Shown: piece by piece, positions 16,513-24,775 of the stretch | How the letters are laid out: each line of letters starts with the position of its first letter | Numbering within the stretch: the first letter of the stretch is position 1 | Source: Spirochaetaceae bacterium | GTDB taxonomy: Bacteria > Spirochaetota > Spirochaetia > Treponematales > Treponemataceae | Reading direction: 5' to 3' | Length of the DNA stretch: 64,000 nt | Assembly: GCA_017622235.1 (NCBI GenBank) | Contig: JAGARN010000007.1 | Location: 1 to 64,000, forward strand | Made by a program: the position numbers and the translations under genes | Notes under the pieces: generated by a model | What the model was told of the DNA's origin: nothing | Database searches by the model: none | What the model saw: only the letters and a program-made list of their open reading frames with translations

Positions 16513-17463
16513 GTGAAAAAAACAGATTCTAGAGAGTTTTTGACCTTCTTAGGGTTCATCGCCCCAGGGTTGCTGATTTACCTTTTTATCATTGCCTATC
16601 CTGTATGTTATTCTGTATTTTTGAGTTTCACAAACTATAACCCTAATATGGGCGACGGTGAATTGAAATTCATGGGACTTGGTAACTATATTAAGGTCCT
16701 CACTATGAACAAGGGTATTGTTGATGCTTCAACAAACATTCCTGAGTTCTGGTATGCATTAAAAAACAACATGATTGTTGTTTTGGTTTCTTGTTTTGGA
16801 CAGATTCCTATCGGATTTATCCTTGCTTTTATTCTTTATCGTAAACAGGTAAAAGGTGCTAACTTTTTCCAAGCTATGGTTTTTTTGCCACAGTTCTTGT
16901 CAATGGTTGTTGTCGGTATAATGTGGCGTATGCTGTTTATGGTAGATGGTCCTGTTGCACGTATAATGCAATACGTTACTGGGGATCCTTCTAAACAGTT
17001 CGATTTGATGTTGAATCCTAACAAAGCTATGATTCCAGTTAGTATTGCTCTTATTTGGGTATATACTGGTTTCTATATGATTATCTTCTTGGCTAATTTA
17101 CAAAAAATTAACGAGAGTATTTTTGAAGCTGCAAAAATTGACGGTGCAACTGAATTCCAGATGTTCTACAAAATAACCATTCCTTTGTTGGCTGGTTCAA
17201 TTCTTACATCATGTATTTTGGCTGTTGCTGGTTCAATGAAAGGATTTGCACTTATATTTGCTTTGGCTCCAGAAGGACGTCAGCGAATTAATGCTGAGGT
17301 TTTGCCAATTTATATGTATCGAATCTCATTTAACAATGCAAAAGACCCAATGCGTTATGCATATGGTGCTACCGTTGCAAATATAATTGTTTTAATTTCT
17401 ATTTTGCTTATCCAGTTCAGCAACTGGGTTGGTGCAAAACTTGGAACGAACGAGGAGTATTGA
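16513..17463 (+). CDS. Sugar ABC transporter permease (MalF/UgpA type)
   Basis: This 316-residue inner-membrane protein has about six helices, starting with FLGFIAPGLLIYLFIIAYPV. The binding-protein-dependent transport signature is EAAKIDGATEFQMFYKITIPLL (shown in part), the EAA loop that contacts the ATPase, near residue 210-230. It starts with GTG behind AAGAGG. Downstream its stop is one base from the ATG of the second permease. It pairs with that protein to form the channel. Confidence 0.92.
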   Translation: MKKTDSREFLTFLGFIAPGLLIYLFIIAYPVCYSVFLSFTNYNPNMGDGELKFMGLGNYIKVLTMNKGIVDASTNIPEFWYALKNNMIVVLVSCFGQIPIGFILAFILYRKQVKGANFFQAMVFLPQFLSMVVVGIMWRMLFMVDGPVARIMQYVTGDPSKQFDLMLNPNKAMIPVSIALIWVYTGFYMIIFLANLQKINESIFEAAKIDGATEFQMFYKITIPLLAGSILTSCILAVAGSMKGFALIFALAPEGRQRINAEVLPIYMYRISFNNAKDPMRYAYGATVANIIVLISILLIQFSNWVGAKLGTNEEY

Positions 17464-17464
17464 T

Positions 17465-18655
17465 ATGGCAAATGATGAATTGAAAGTCGAAACTAATCGT
17501 TCTGGTTTTTTTGGTCGGTATTTGGCTAAACCTATTTCGTATTTTATATTTATTCTTTGGACAACAATTACAGTGTTGCCTCTTTTGTGGATGTTGTATT
17601 CTTCTTTCAAGACAAACGAAGAGTTGACAAGAAATATTTACAGCTTCCCATATGAATTGCTTCACGCAAAGGAAGCATCTTTTGATGTTGTCCCTCCTCA
17701 AACAAATATCATGTATCCTGATGGATTGCTTGAGAAGTATGGAATTACGTCAAGTCGTGATTACGAAGAAATTAATAAGCATATGTTCATTCTTGAGTCT
17801 CCTAATATTGGTGCTCATAAGAGAATTAAGGTTCACTTTATTGAAAGAACTGAAATTCCTGAAGGAACATTAACAGAAGACGGAAGAGATTTGCGTAATA
17901 TTCAACCTGGTGTTGATGTTCAGATTAAGTGTTCTGATTTGCCAAAGAATATTCAAAATAGGGTTAGCTGGCAAACTATATGGTGGAACTACACATCTGC
18001 TTGGCAGCGTGGTGGACTTGGAATGGGATTTATCAACTCGTTGATTTATACCATTGTTTCTACGTTCTGTGTTGTCCTTTTTGGTTTGATGTTGTCTTAC
18101 GGTATTACCAAGTTCTCTTTCAAAAAACTTGCGGCACTTGTTTCTGCTTTGATTGCTCTTGGTTATTTGTTGGACATTAACCAGTTGATTGTTCCTTTGT
18201 TCCTTATGTTGTCTAACTTAGGACTAACAAATACTCATATTGGTGTTATTTTAGTTTATGTTGCGTTTGGTTTGCCATTGGCTGTTATGTTGGGTTCTAC
18301 ATTTATTCGAGGATTGCCTGACAGCTTGGTAGAATCAGCTTATATCGATGGTGCTAATCCGATGCGAACATTTATTAGTATTATCATTCCGATGACAGTA
18401 CCTGTTATTGTTACTATTTCAATTCAAACTGCACTTGGTATTTGGAATGAATACCTCTTGGTTATGGTTCTTGCTTCTGCGGAAGCTACGAAATCCTTGC
18501 CAGTTGGTATTTTCTCTTTCTCAAGTCGTACTGGTTTGCAGTTGGGTTGGCAGATTGCTGCTCTGGTTATTGCAACGTTGCCAGTTTTGGTTGTTTACTT
18601 TATCTTCCAAAAAGATTTGGCAAAGGGTGTTGCAGGTGGTGCTATCAAGGAATAA
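17465..18655 (+). CDS. Sugar ABC transporter permease (MalG/UgpE type) with large periplasmic insertion
   Basis: This 396-residue permease has the MalG plan: a first helix (ISYFIFILWTTITVLPLLWM), the motif LYSSFKTNEEL, five further helices and the EAA-type loop ESAYIDGANPMRTF followed by IIIPM. It is about 110 residues longer than the usual 275-290. The extra stretch, about residues 60-175, lies between helix 1 and helix 2, is polar and charged (RKxKVHFIERTEIPEG-like strands) and should face the periplasm. The start at 17465 is chosen because GAGGAG precedes it and it follows the upstream stop directly. A terminator follows. Confidence 0.9.
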   Translation: MANDELKVETNRSGFFGRYLAKPISYFIFILWTTITVLPLLWMLYSSFKTNEELTRNIYSFPYELLHAKEASFDVVPPQTNIMYPDGLLEKYGITSSRDYEEINKHMFILESPNIGAHKRIKVHFIERTEIPEGTLTEDGRDLRNIQPGVDVQIKCSDLPKNIQNRVSWQTIWWNYTSAWQRGGLGMGFINSLIYTIVSTFCVVLFGLMLSYGITKFSFKKLAALVSALIALGYLLDINQLIVPLFLMLSNLGLTNTHIGVILVYVAFGLPLAVMLGSTFIRGLPDSLVESAYIDGANPMRTFISIIIPMTVPVIVTISIQTALGIWNEYLLVMVLASAEATKSLPVGIFSFSSRTGLQLGWQIAALVIATLPVLVVYFIFQKDLAKGVAGGAIKE

Positions 18656-18688
18656 TTCCTTTGATAAGTTGCAATTTGCAAAAAAAAG

Positions 18689-18717
18689 CTGCCCGGTTTT
18701 CGGGCAGTTTTTTATTT
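18689..18717 (+). terminator. Terminator of the importer operon
   Basis: CTGCCCG (18689-18695) pairs with CGGGCAG (18701-18707) over a short loop, followed by TTTTTTATTTT. A-rich sequence on the left side also makes it usable on the minus strand. Confidence 0.8.
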
Positions 18718-18723
18718 TAAAAA

Positions 18724-18766
18724 ATAAAACTGTTCGTTATTAAGTATTAAACTTTATAACGAACAG
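18724..18766 (-). terminator. Terminator of the beta-mannosidase operon
   Basis: On the minus strand CTGTTCGTTAT (18766-18756) pairs perfectly with ATAACGAACAG (18740-18730), followed by TTTTATTTTTT. It ends the minus-strand operon 11 bases after the mannosidase stop. Confidence 0.8.
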
Positions 18767-18777
18767 CCTACTGTATT

Positions 18778-21330
18778 TTAATATGTATCTTTTAGTGATG
18801 TAAGTGAAAGGGATTTTTCAAATTTTTCAAGAGTTAGTTTTGGTGATTCTGCTGTAAAAATTACGCTTACATTTTGCCCTGGCAAAACAGAAAGCATATT
18901 TGCAGAGAAAATACCTTCAACCTTCTTTGTTTCAAGTGCAACATAAAAAGCCGGTTTTTCTGCTTTTAAATCGATTTGGAATCTACCTGCCTCTAATTGT
19001 TTTACGCTGTACTTTAGTTGTGGATTTACTAACTCGCATTTCTTTGGTAAAGTTGGGAAAAAAGTTTCATTTACTTCTTGGTTGTTTCCATATCTCATTT
19101 GTACAGCAATAAAGCAGTTTTCTGGAGCTACAGGCAAATCTTCCATTTTAATTTGATGAACTATGTTAGCAGAATCTGCTTGAAGTTCAACGTTTAGTAC
19201 TGTGTCATCACAATATGAATCCCCATTAAATGATTTGTAGGAAATTGTTATTTGTGCCGGCAAAGTGTTACGAGTGTCATTTAGCGTGCAGAAAAAGATT
19301 TGATCCTGTTTTTTATAGATTGCAACATGAATTGGAGCAAAGAATTTCTTTGTTTCGTAATGCAAAAGTTTCCATTTGCCTGAATATTCAATGCTAGACC
19401 AGGAGGCAACGGGCCAAACGTCGTTTAATTGCCAAATAAGACTTCCCATACATATCGGTCGCAAACTTCGCCAATATTCAACTGCTGTTTTGATTGCCAT
19501 AGCTTGTTGAACTTGGCTAAGATATAACATATTTTTTATTCCTTGCGGGAAACGGAAATATCGGGCAAAGTTTTCTAGCATAATAGAATTTCCACCAGGT
19601 GAACGTTGATGGAATTCCATTACAGGACTTGTAAGATTTAATTGATCTGCACTTGCGTAAGTCTGTACTTCTTGCAAAGAAGGGAAAGATTCGTACCCAA
19701 ATTCGGAAACAAATCGTGGTGTAATTGTGAGATATGCATCAAATGATTTTTTTTCGTGCCAAACGCTCCAAAAATGCATATCCCCTCGACCGTCACAGTG
19801 CCAGTTGTCAGAATAATCATTTGGTCCTGCTGACGGTGAACTTGGCCACCAAGCTCTGTCTGGGTCAAGCTGTTTGATTTCTGTAGCCAAAACACCTTCA
19901 TTTAAACGGTCATAGTCAATAAGGTAGCGGTCTCGGTTCGCTTTGGATTCAGGATACCATGTTAAAGCACCAACATCTTCGTTGTTTCCACACCAAATTC
20001 CAAGTGCAGGATGGTCTTTTAGTCGGCGTACTTGGTGACGTATTTCTTGGCGTACATTGCTCAAAAATGATGGTGTTGAAGGATACATTGAACAAGCAAA
20101 CATACAGTCTTGCCAAATAATGATTCCAAATCGGTCGCAAAGTTCGTAGAATATATCTTTTTCATATTGACCGCCACCCCAAACACGTATTGTATTCATA
20201 TTTGCAGCAACCATTGCACGTAATAGTTTTTCATATTTTTGTGGTGTTTGTCGTGAAGGTAAAGCATCGCAGGGAATCCAGTTTGTTCCCTTTGCAAAAA
20301 TTGGTCTGTCGTTTACAACAAAGTAAATACTTTTGCCGTGTTCGTCATTTTTTGCAACAACATCTAAAGTTCGGAAAGCAATTTTTTTGTTGCTTACAGT
20401 TGTACCAGCTGCTACAGTAAGTGTATAAAGAGGATTTTCTCTGACTACTGGAGTTTTGCCTTCTAGTACATCTGCATCATCTTGAGGAGCTGCTCCCGCT
20501 GGCCACCAAAGCTGAGGGTTACGAACGGTAACCGTATGATGAATTATGTTTTCGCCAACAGTTACGTTTACCGGGGTGCCTGTAATCACAGGGGTAATTC
20601 CGGGCCCTTCAATTTTTATAGAAACAGGTATAGTACAATCTGTGATAGCTGTAAAAGTTGTTGTAACCTCTACTTGCCATTCATCTTCATATTGTTCATA
20701 TCGTGTATTGATATAATCTATAAACCCTTTTGTTGTTTGTTCAAGGTTCATGCTCTCATACACACCGAATGCCATAATACATGGACCCCAGTCCCAACCA
20801 GAATGGCATTGTGTTTTGCGTACTAAATTACGGTGGGGTGAAAATACAGGATATTCGCTATATGGAATAGGGTAGGGTAATTTTTGAGCAGTTTCTATGG
20901 CGTGACGTTCAGCAGATTCAAAAATAAGTTCTACTGTGTTAAGTCCTTCCTTTAAAACGCTACTAACGTTAAAACGCCAACGTCTAAACATATTGTTACC
21001 CTTTCCAACTTCTATACCATTAAAACTAAGTTGGAAAAATGTATCAACGAATTCCATTGTAATAAATTGTTGACCGGTAAGAAACGCTTTTTTTACGTTA
21101 ATTTCTCTTGTAAGAACCCAATCCTGTTGACCAATCCACTGAATATCAAGTTCGTTTTTTCCAAAATATGGATCTTTAATAATTCCGGCTTTAAGCATTG
21201 CAGAATGAACGTCTCCAGGTAAGGAAACAGGTATAAAACGGTCTCCTTGGAATGCATCAGTGTATTTTGCAACTTTTTCAGGGTAGCGAGGACGTAGTTG
21301 CCAAGTTCCGTCCAATATTGGTGATTTCAT
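18778..21330 (-). CDS. Beta-mannosidase (GH2)
   Basis: This 850-residue cytoplasmic enzyme releases mannose from the non-reducing end of beta-manno-oligosaccharides. The N-terminus LDGTWQLR, then VSLPGDVHSAMLKAGIIKDPYFG, is diagnostic of GH2 beta-mannosidases, as are HRNLVRKTQCHSGWDWGPC and TIRVWGGGQYE. The acid/base glutamate sits in WCGNNED (about residue 448) and the nucleophile in SEFGYES (about 542); WQLNDVWPVASWSS completes the site. No signal peptide is present, so the substrate arrives through the adjacent ABC importer. It is the last gene of the minus operon, after a hairpin. Confidence 0.93.
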   Translation of the reverse strand: MKSPILDGTWQLRPRYPEKVAKYTDAFQGDRFIPVSLPGDVHSAMLKAGIIKDPYFGKNELDIQWIGQQDWVLTREINVKKAFLTGQQFITMEFVDTFFQLSFNGIEVGKGNNMFRRWRFNVSSVLKEGLNTVELIFESAERHAIETAQKLPYPIPYSEYPVFSPHRNLVRKTQCHSGWDWGPCIMAFGVYESMNLEQTTKGFIDYINTRYEQYEDEWQVEVTTTFTAITDCTIPVSIKIEGPGITPVITGTPVNVTVGENIIHHTVTVRNPQLWWPAGAAPQDDADVLEGKTPVVRENPLYTLTVAAGTTVSNKKIAFRTLDVVAKNDEHGKSIYFVVNDRPIFAKGTNWIPCDALPSRQTPQKYEKLLRAMVAANMNTIRVWGGGQYEKDIFYELCDRFGIIIWQDCMFACSMYPSTPSFLSNVRQEIRHQVRRLKDHPALGIWCGNNEDVGALTWYPESKANRDRYLIDYDRLNEGVLATEIKQLDPDRAWWPSSPSAGPNDYSDNWHCDGRGDMHFWSVWHEKKSFDAYLTITPRFVSEFGYESFPSLQEVQTYASADQLNLTSPVMEFHQRSPGGNSIMLENFARYFRFPQGIKNMLYLSQVQQAMAIKTAVEYWRSLRPICMGSLIWQLNDVWPVASWSSIEYSGKWKLLHYETKKFFAPIHVAIYKKQDQIFFCTLNDTRNTLPAQITISYKSFNGDSYCDDTVLNVELQADSANIVHQIKMEDLPVAPENCFIAVQMRYGNNQEVNETFFPTLPKKCELVNPQLKYSVKQLEAGRFQIDLKAEKPAFYVALETKKVEGIFSANMLSVLPGQNVSVIFTAESPKLTLEKFEKSLSLTSLKDTY

Positions 21331-21424
21331 TTTCGTTTCCTTCCTATAGAAAAAATCTTCAATACCTATTATATCACACTAAAAATTTATTTGCCATGGG
21401 AAAATATAGAATTGCATTATAATT

Positions 21425-21456
21425 CAAAAAAAAGGCTGTCCCATTTGGACAGCCTT
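21425..21456 (-). terminator. Hairpin between permease and beta-mannosidase
   Basis: On the minus strand AAGGCTGTCC (21456-21447) pairs with GGACAGCCTT (21441-21432), followed by TTTTTTT. About 95 bases separate it from the mannosidase start, so the mannosidase may be reached by read-through or have its own promoter. Confidence 0.75.
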
Positions 21457-21473
21457 TTCGTTAGGGCAATCGA

Positions 21474-22328
21474 TTAACCCTTAACTGCACCTGCAAGAAC
21501 ACCCTTTATGATGTACTTTTGACATGAAAGGTAGAAAATAATTACCGGCAACATAGCTAAAACCAACATTGCCATCATAGCCCCCATATCTACAGCACCA
21601 TAACCGCCACGCAGATATTGAATTGCTATAGGTATTGTTTTGTAGTCTGTACCGATTGTAAGGTAAGGCAACAAGTAATCATTCCAAACCCACATTATCT
21701 CCAAAATAGCAACTGTGATTGCGGTACTCTTAAGCATCGGTAAAATTACTTGAAAAAAGATTTGTGGAGGTGTTGCACCGTCTATCATTGCAGCTTCTTC
21801 CAAAGAAAGGGGAATAGATTTAATAAAACCTGCAAACATAAAAGTTGACATTCCTGCACCAAAACCAATGTAAACTAATACGATACCAAGAGGGTTATCC
21901 AAATGTAAAATGTTTGCCATTTTACTCATTGTAAACATTACCATCTGGAAAGGAACAATCATAGAAAAAACCAAGGAGTAATAAATTAAGCTTGTGATTT
22001 TGCTTTTTACACGTGTTATGTACCAGGCAAGCATTGTAGAAATTAATAAAATACCTGCAACAGAAGCAAGAGTTATCCAAAGAGAATAACCAAAAGCTTT
22101 AAAAAACTTAATTTTTGTTATGCCGGTAGCATAATTAGCCCAACCAACAAAAGTTGTGTTTTCTGGATTTGTTGAAGGTAGCTTAAAAGGTTCTGTAGAG
22201 ATAAAAAGCCTGCCCTTAAAAGAATTCATGAATACAATGATAATCGGAAATAGTACATAAATCGATGCAATAACTAAAAAAGCAAAAATTATTTTCTTTG
22301 AAACATTGGATTTTATTGTTGATGTCAT
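21474..22328 (-). CDS. Sugar ABC transporter permease (MalG type)
   Basis: This 284-residue inner-membrane protein has six predicted helices and the EAA loop LEEAAMIDGATPPQIFFQVILP (seen at about residues 185-205). It begins inside the last codons of the upstream permease gene (ATGA overlap), so the two are translated together. Its length is normal for the family, unlike the extended homologue at 17465. It pairs with the protein at 22325-23170. Confidence 0.92.
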   Translation of the reverse strand: MTSTIKSNVSKKIIFAFLVIASIYVLFPIIIVFMNSFKGRLFISTEPFKLPSTNPENTTFVGWANYATGITKIKFFKAFGYSLWITLASVAGILLISTMLAWYITRVKSKITSLIYYSLVFSMIVPFQMVMFTMSKMANILHLDNPLGIVLVYIGFGAGMSTFMFAGFIKSIPLSLEEAAMIDGATPPQIFFQVILPMLKSTAITVAILEIMWVWNDYLLPYLTIGTDYKTIPIAIQYLRGGYGAVDMGAMMAMLVLAMLPVIIFYLSCQKYIIKGVLAGAVKG

Positions 22329-23170
22329 TGTTCAACCTCCTTGCCTCTTGTTAGTCTAAGTTGCAATAAGGCTATAGCCGCAACAATTAAAGTAAATACA
22401 ACAGCTTTTGCTTGACCAACACCTTCAAAACCGCTTCTGCCGTAGAATGTGTTATAAATGTTTAGTGCAAGAAGTTCTGTTTGTTTCCCCGGTTCTCCAG
22501 CAGTAAGAGCTAAGTTTTGGTCAAACAATTTGAATCCATTGGTCATTGTCATGAACAAACAAATTGTTATAGAAGGCATAACACTTGGGATAATGATTTT
22601 TGTGAGGGTTTTAAAAGACCCAGCTCCGTCAATAGCCGCAGCTTCTAACATATCACCTGGAATGTTTTGAATGGCTGCAATGTAAATAACCATCATATAA
22701 CCAACATTTTGCCAGTTCATCAACACAACCAAGCCCCAAAAGCCATACTTAGGATCGGAAACAATCGTTGCACCTTGCGAATAAAGCACACCGTTAATGA
22801 TAACTTGCCATATCCAACCTAAAACGATACCACCTATGAGGTTAGGCATAAAGAAAATCGTTCGGAAAACATTAGTTCCCTTAATTCCCTTTGTAAGCAT
22901 GAGGGCTAACATAAAAGCAAAGAAATTAATTGTAATTACAGATACTATAGTAAATTTGATAGTTAGCCACAAGGATGAAGTAAAGTAGTTATCTACAGTG
23001 AATGCTTTGATATAGTTTTCAAAGCCAACCCATTTGGCGTTGGTAACATTTGTAAACTCGCAAAAAGATAAGAATATTCCCATAAACATAGGAATAAGAA
23101 ATGCAACTAAAAAGCAAACAACGCCAGGTAAAGCGAATAATGCAAAATATTTGCGTAATGTTTTTTCCAT
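22325..23170 (-). CDS. Sugar ABC transporter permease (MalF type)
   Basis: This 281-residue membrane protein starts with ALPGVVCFLVAFLIPMF and carries the EAA loop LEAAAIDGAGSFKTLTKIIIP near residues 185-205. It follows the binding-protein gene after a terminator-like hairpin and overlaps the next permease by four bases. No ATPase subunit is encoded nearby, so a shared MsmX-like ATPase elsewhere is likely. The nearby mannosidase suggests beta-manno-oligosaccharides as cargo. Confidence 0.92.
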   Translation of the reverse strand: MEKTLRKYFALFALPGVVCFLVAFLIPMFMGIFLSFCEFTNVTNAKWVGFENYIKAFTVDNYFTSSLWLTIKFTIVSVITINFFAFMLALMLTKGIKGTNVFRTIFFMPNLIGGIVLGWIWQVIINGVLYSQGATIVSDPKYGFWGLVVLMNWQNVGYMMVIYIAAIQNIPGDMLEAAAIDGAGSFKTLTKIIIPSVMPSITICLFMTMTNGFKLFDQNLALTAGEPGKQTELLALNIYNTFYGRSGFEGVGQAKAVVFTLIVAAIALLQLRLTRGKEVEQ

Positions 23171-23205
23171 AAGCTAAACTCCTTGTTTCAGAATATGCTC
23201 AGGAT

Positions 23206-23246
23206 AGAAAAAAAGCCCGTCCCCGTTAATTCAAGGACGGGCTTTT
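23206..23246 (-). terminator. Intra-operon terminator/attenuator after the binding protein gene
   Basis: On the minus strand AAAAGCCCGTCC (23246-23235) pairs perfectly with GGACGGGCTTTT (23222-23211), followed by more T. It separates the binding protein from the permeases, mirroring the hairpin at 16458-16490. Confidence 0.8.
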
Positions 23247-23272
23247 CAGCAACTCAAAATACTATGGAAAAA

Positions 23273-24625
23273 TTATTTTCCGTTTTTGATGTTCCATTCA
23301 GAAGCCCACTGGTCTACAGCTGCTTTTTCAACTGCTGACCAATCAGACTTACCTTCAAAGTAAGAAAGCATTGCAGAACCTAAAGCGTTCTTCCACTCTT
23401 CCGATGGAATTGCGTTAAATGTCCATGTTACTGAACTTACACCAGGTTTGTTCATCCAAATGCTTACTTGCTGTGAGAGAGGATCTGAAGGTAATTCGCT
23501 ATCCTGGAAAGTATTGAATGGTGTAATGAACATTAATTCATTAGAAACAAGTTTCTTTCCAGTAGGTGAGCTGAATAACCAGGTTAAGAATACATCTGCA
23601 CCTTTCTGAGCTTCGGGAGAAGCTTTTTTGTTGATACAAAGATAGTTTTCTGTACCAACGCAAAGACCGTACTTGTCTTCACCGTCAATTCCCATGTACA
23701 AAGGCAAGAATTTAATGTCTTCTGATGCAACTTTGTTTCCTGGTGTTCCAAGAATCTGTGCAGCTGCCCAGTTTCCGTTCTGAACCATTGCACACTGACC
23801 TAAAGCAAATTCTGCCATTGAGTCATCAACACTCTTTGAACCAAGTAAAGAAGGTTGTGTAACACTGTTGTTAATGTACAAGTCAATCAAGTTCTTAAAG
23901 TTGTCGCCGTATTTGAACTGAATTGTTGAAGAATCAAGTCCAGTTGTAAGAGGTGCAACAGAAGCATTCTTTTCTGTAAACTCAAAGAACAATGGAACGT
24001 TTACAGTATGTGTTTGCCATCTCCACTGGTTACCAGCAGACATTGATGTAGAAGCGAATACACCTTTGATTCCAAGTTCGTCTTTGTTCTTCTGCATATC
24101 TTCTACAACAGCCTTAAGTGTTTCAAAGTTAGTAATTTCGTCAGCAGAATTAATTGAAACAGCTTTGTTAGGCAATGCAAAGTATTTGCGCATAATTGCA
24201 TCGTTGTAAATTATACCGTAACCTTCTACAGCATAAGGAATAGCAGCAACATTTCCATCCAATTTTAGAGCCATGGATTTGTCAGCTAATAAACCGTAGA
24301 AGCTAGTGTTGTCAAGTGCAGCAGCTTCTTCTCTTGAGTTAGCAAGTCCAACAGGACCATTTGTTTGGAATATTACAGGAGGATTTGATTTTGCCTGTTC
24401 GCTTTTTAAGGTCTGTTCGTATGTTCCTGAAGCAGCAGTAACAACCTTAAGAGTATAGCCAGGATTTTCTGATTCAAATGCAGGCTTTACTTTTGTCTCG
24501 TAAACATCTGCAATTTCGGGCTTGAAGTTCAAGAAATAAACTTCTTGAGCTTTTGGTTCTTTGCTACAACCTATAAATAGACTGAGCAATACAAGTGCTA
24601 AGGCAATGCTTGCAATCTTTTTCAT
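23273..24625 (-). CDS. Sugar ABC transporter substrate-binding lipoprotein
   Basis: This 450-residue lipoprotein has a classical signal (SIALALVLLSLFIGC) with the lipidated cysteine at residue 20. It belongs to the solute-binding family 1: FESENPGYTLKVV, AAIPYAVEGYGIIYNDAIMRKYF, FALGQCAMVQNGNWAAAQI and KGADVFLTWLFSSPTGKKLV. It heads the minus operon binding protein, MalF, MalG, beta-mannosidase. Expression is predicted from a consensus promoter whose spacer contains a LacI-type operator, consistent with sugar induction. Confidence 0.92.
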   Translation of the reverse strand: MKKIASIALALVLLSLFIGCSKEPKAQEVYFLNFKPEIADVYETKVKPAFESENPGYTLKVVTAASGTYEQTLKSEQAKSNPPVIFQTNGPVGLANSREEAAALDNTSFYGLLADKSMALKLDGNVAAIPYAVEGYGIIYNDAIMRKYFALPNKAVSINSADEITNFETLKAVVEDMQKNKDELGIKGVFASTSMSAGNQWRWQTHTVNVPLFFEFTEKNASVAPLTTGLDSSTIQFKYGDNFKNLIDLYINNSVTQPSLLGSKSVDDSMAEFALGQCAMVQNGNWAAAQILGTPGNKVASEDIKFLPLYMGIDGEDKYGLCVGTENYLCINKKASPEAQKGADVFLTWLFSSPTGKKLVSNELMFITPFNTFQDSELPSDPLSQQVSIWMNKPGVSSVTWTFNAIPSEEWKNALGSAMLSYFEGKSDWSAVEKAAVDQWASEWNIKNGK

Positions 24626-24672
24626 GGTTTTCTCCTTGTTATGCCTGATTAAACAGGCTGATTCTTGGCTAT

Positions 24673-24701
24673 ATAGTAAACCGATTTAGTAAGATTGTCA
24701 A
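24673..24701 (-). promoter_or_regulatory. Promoter of the mannoside operon with a LacI-type operator in the spacer
   Basis: On the minus strand TTGACA (24701-24696), 17 bases, then TACTAT (24678-24673). TAAACCGATTTA (24677-24688 on plus) fills the -10 side of the spacer and differs from the palindrome at 14965 by one base. A repressor bound there would block polymerase. Confidence 0.75.
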
Positions 24702-24775
24702 GTATTTTTTTAGATTTATTTTAAAATTTTAATTATTATTATATAAAAGCTGATAACATATTATAATATAAAGAT

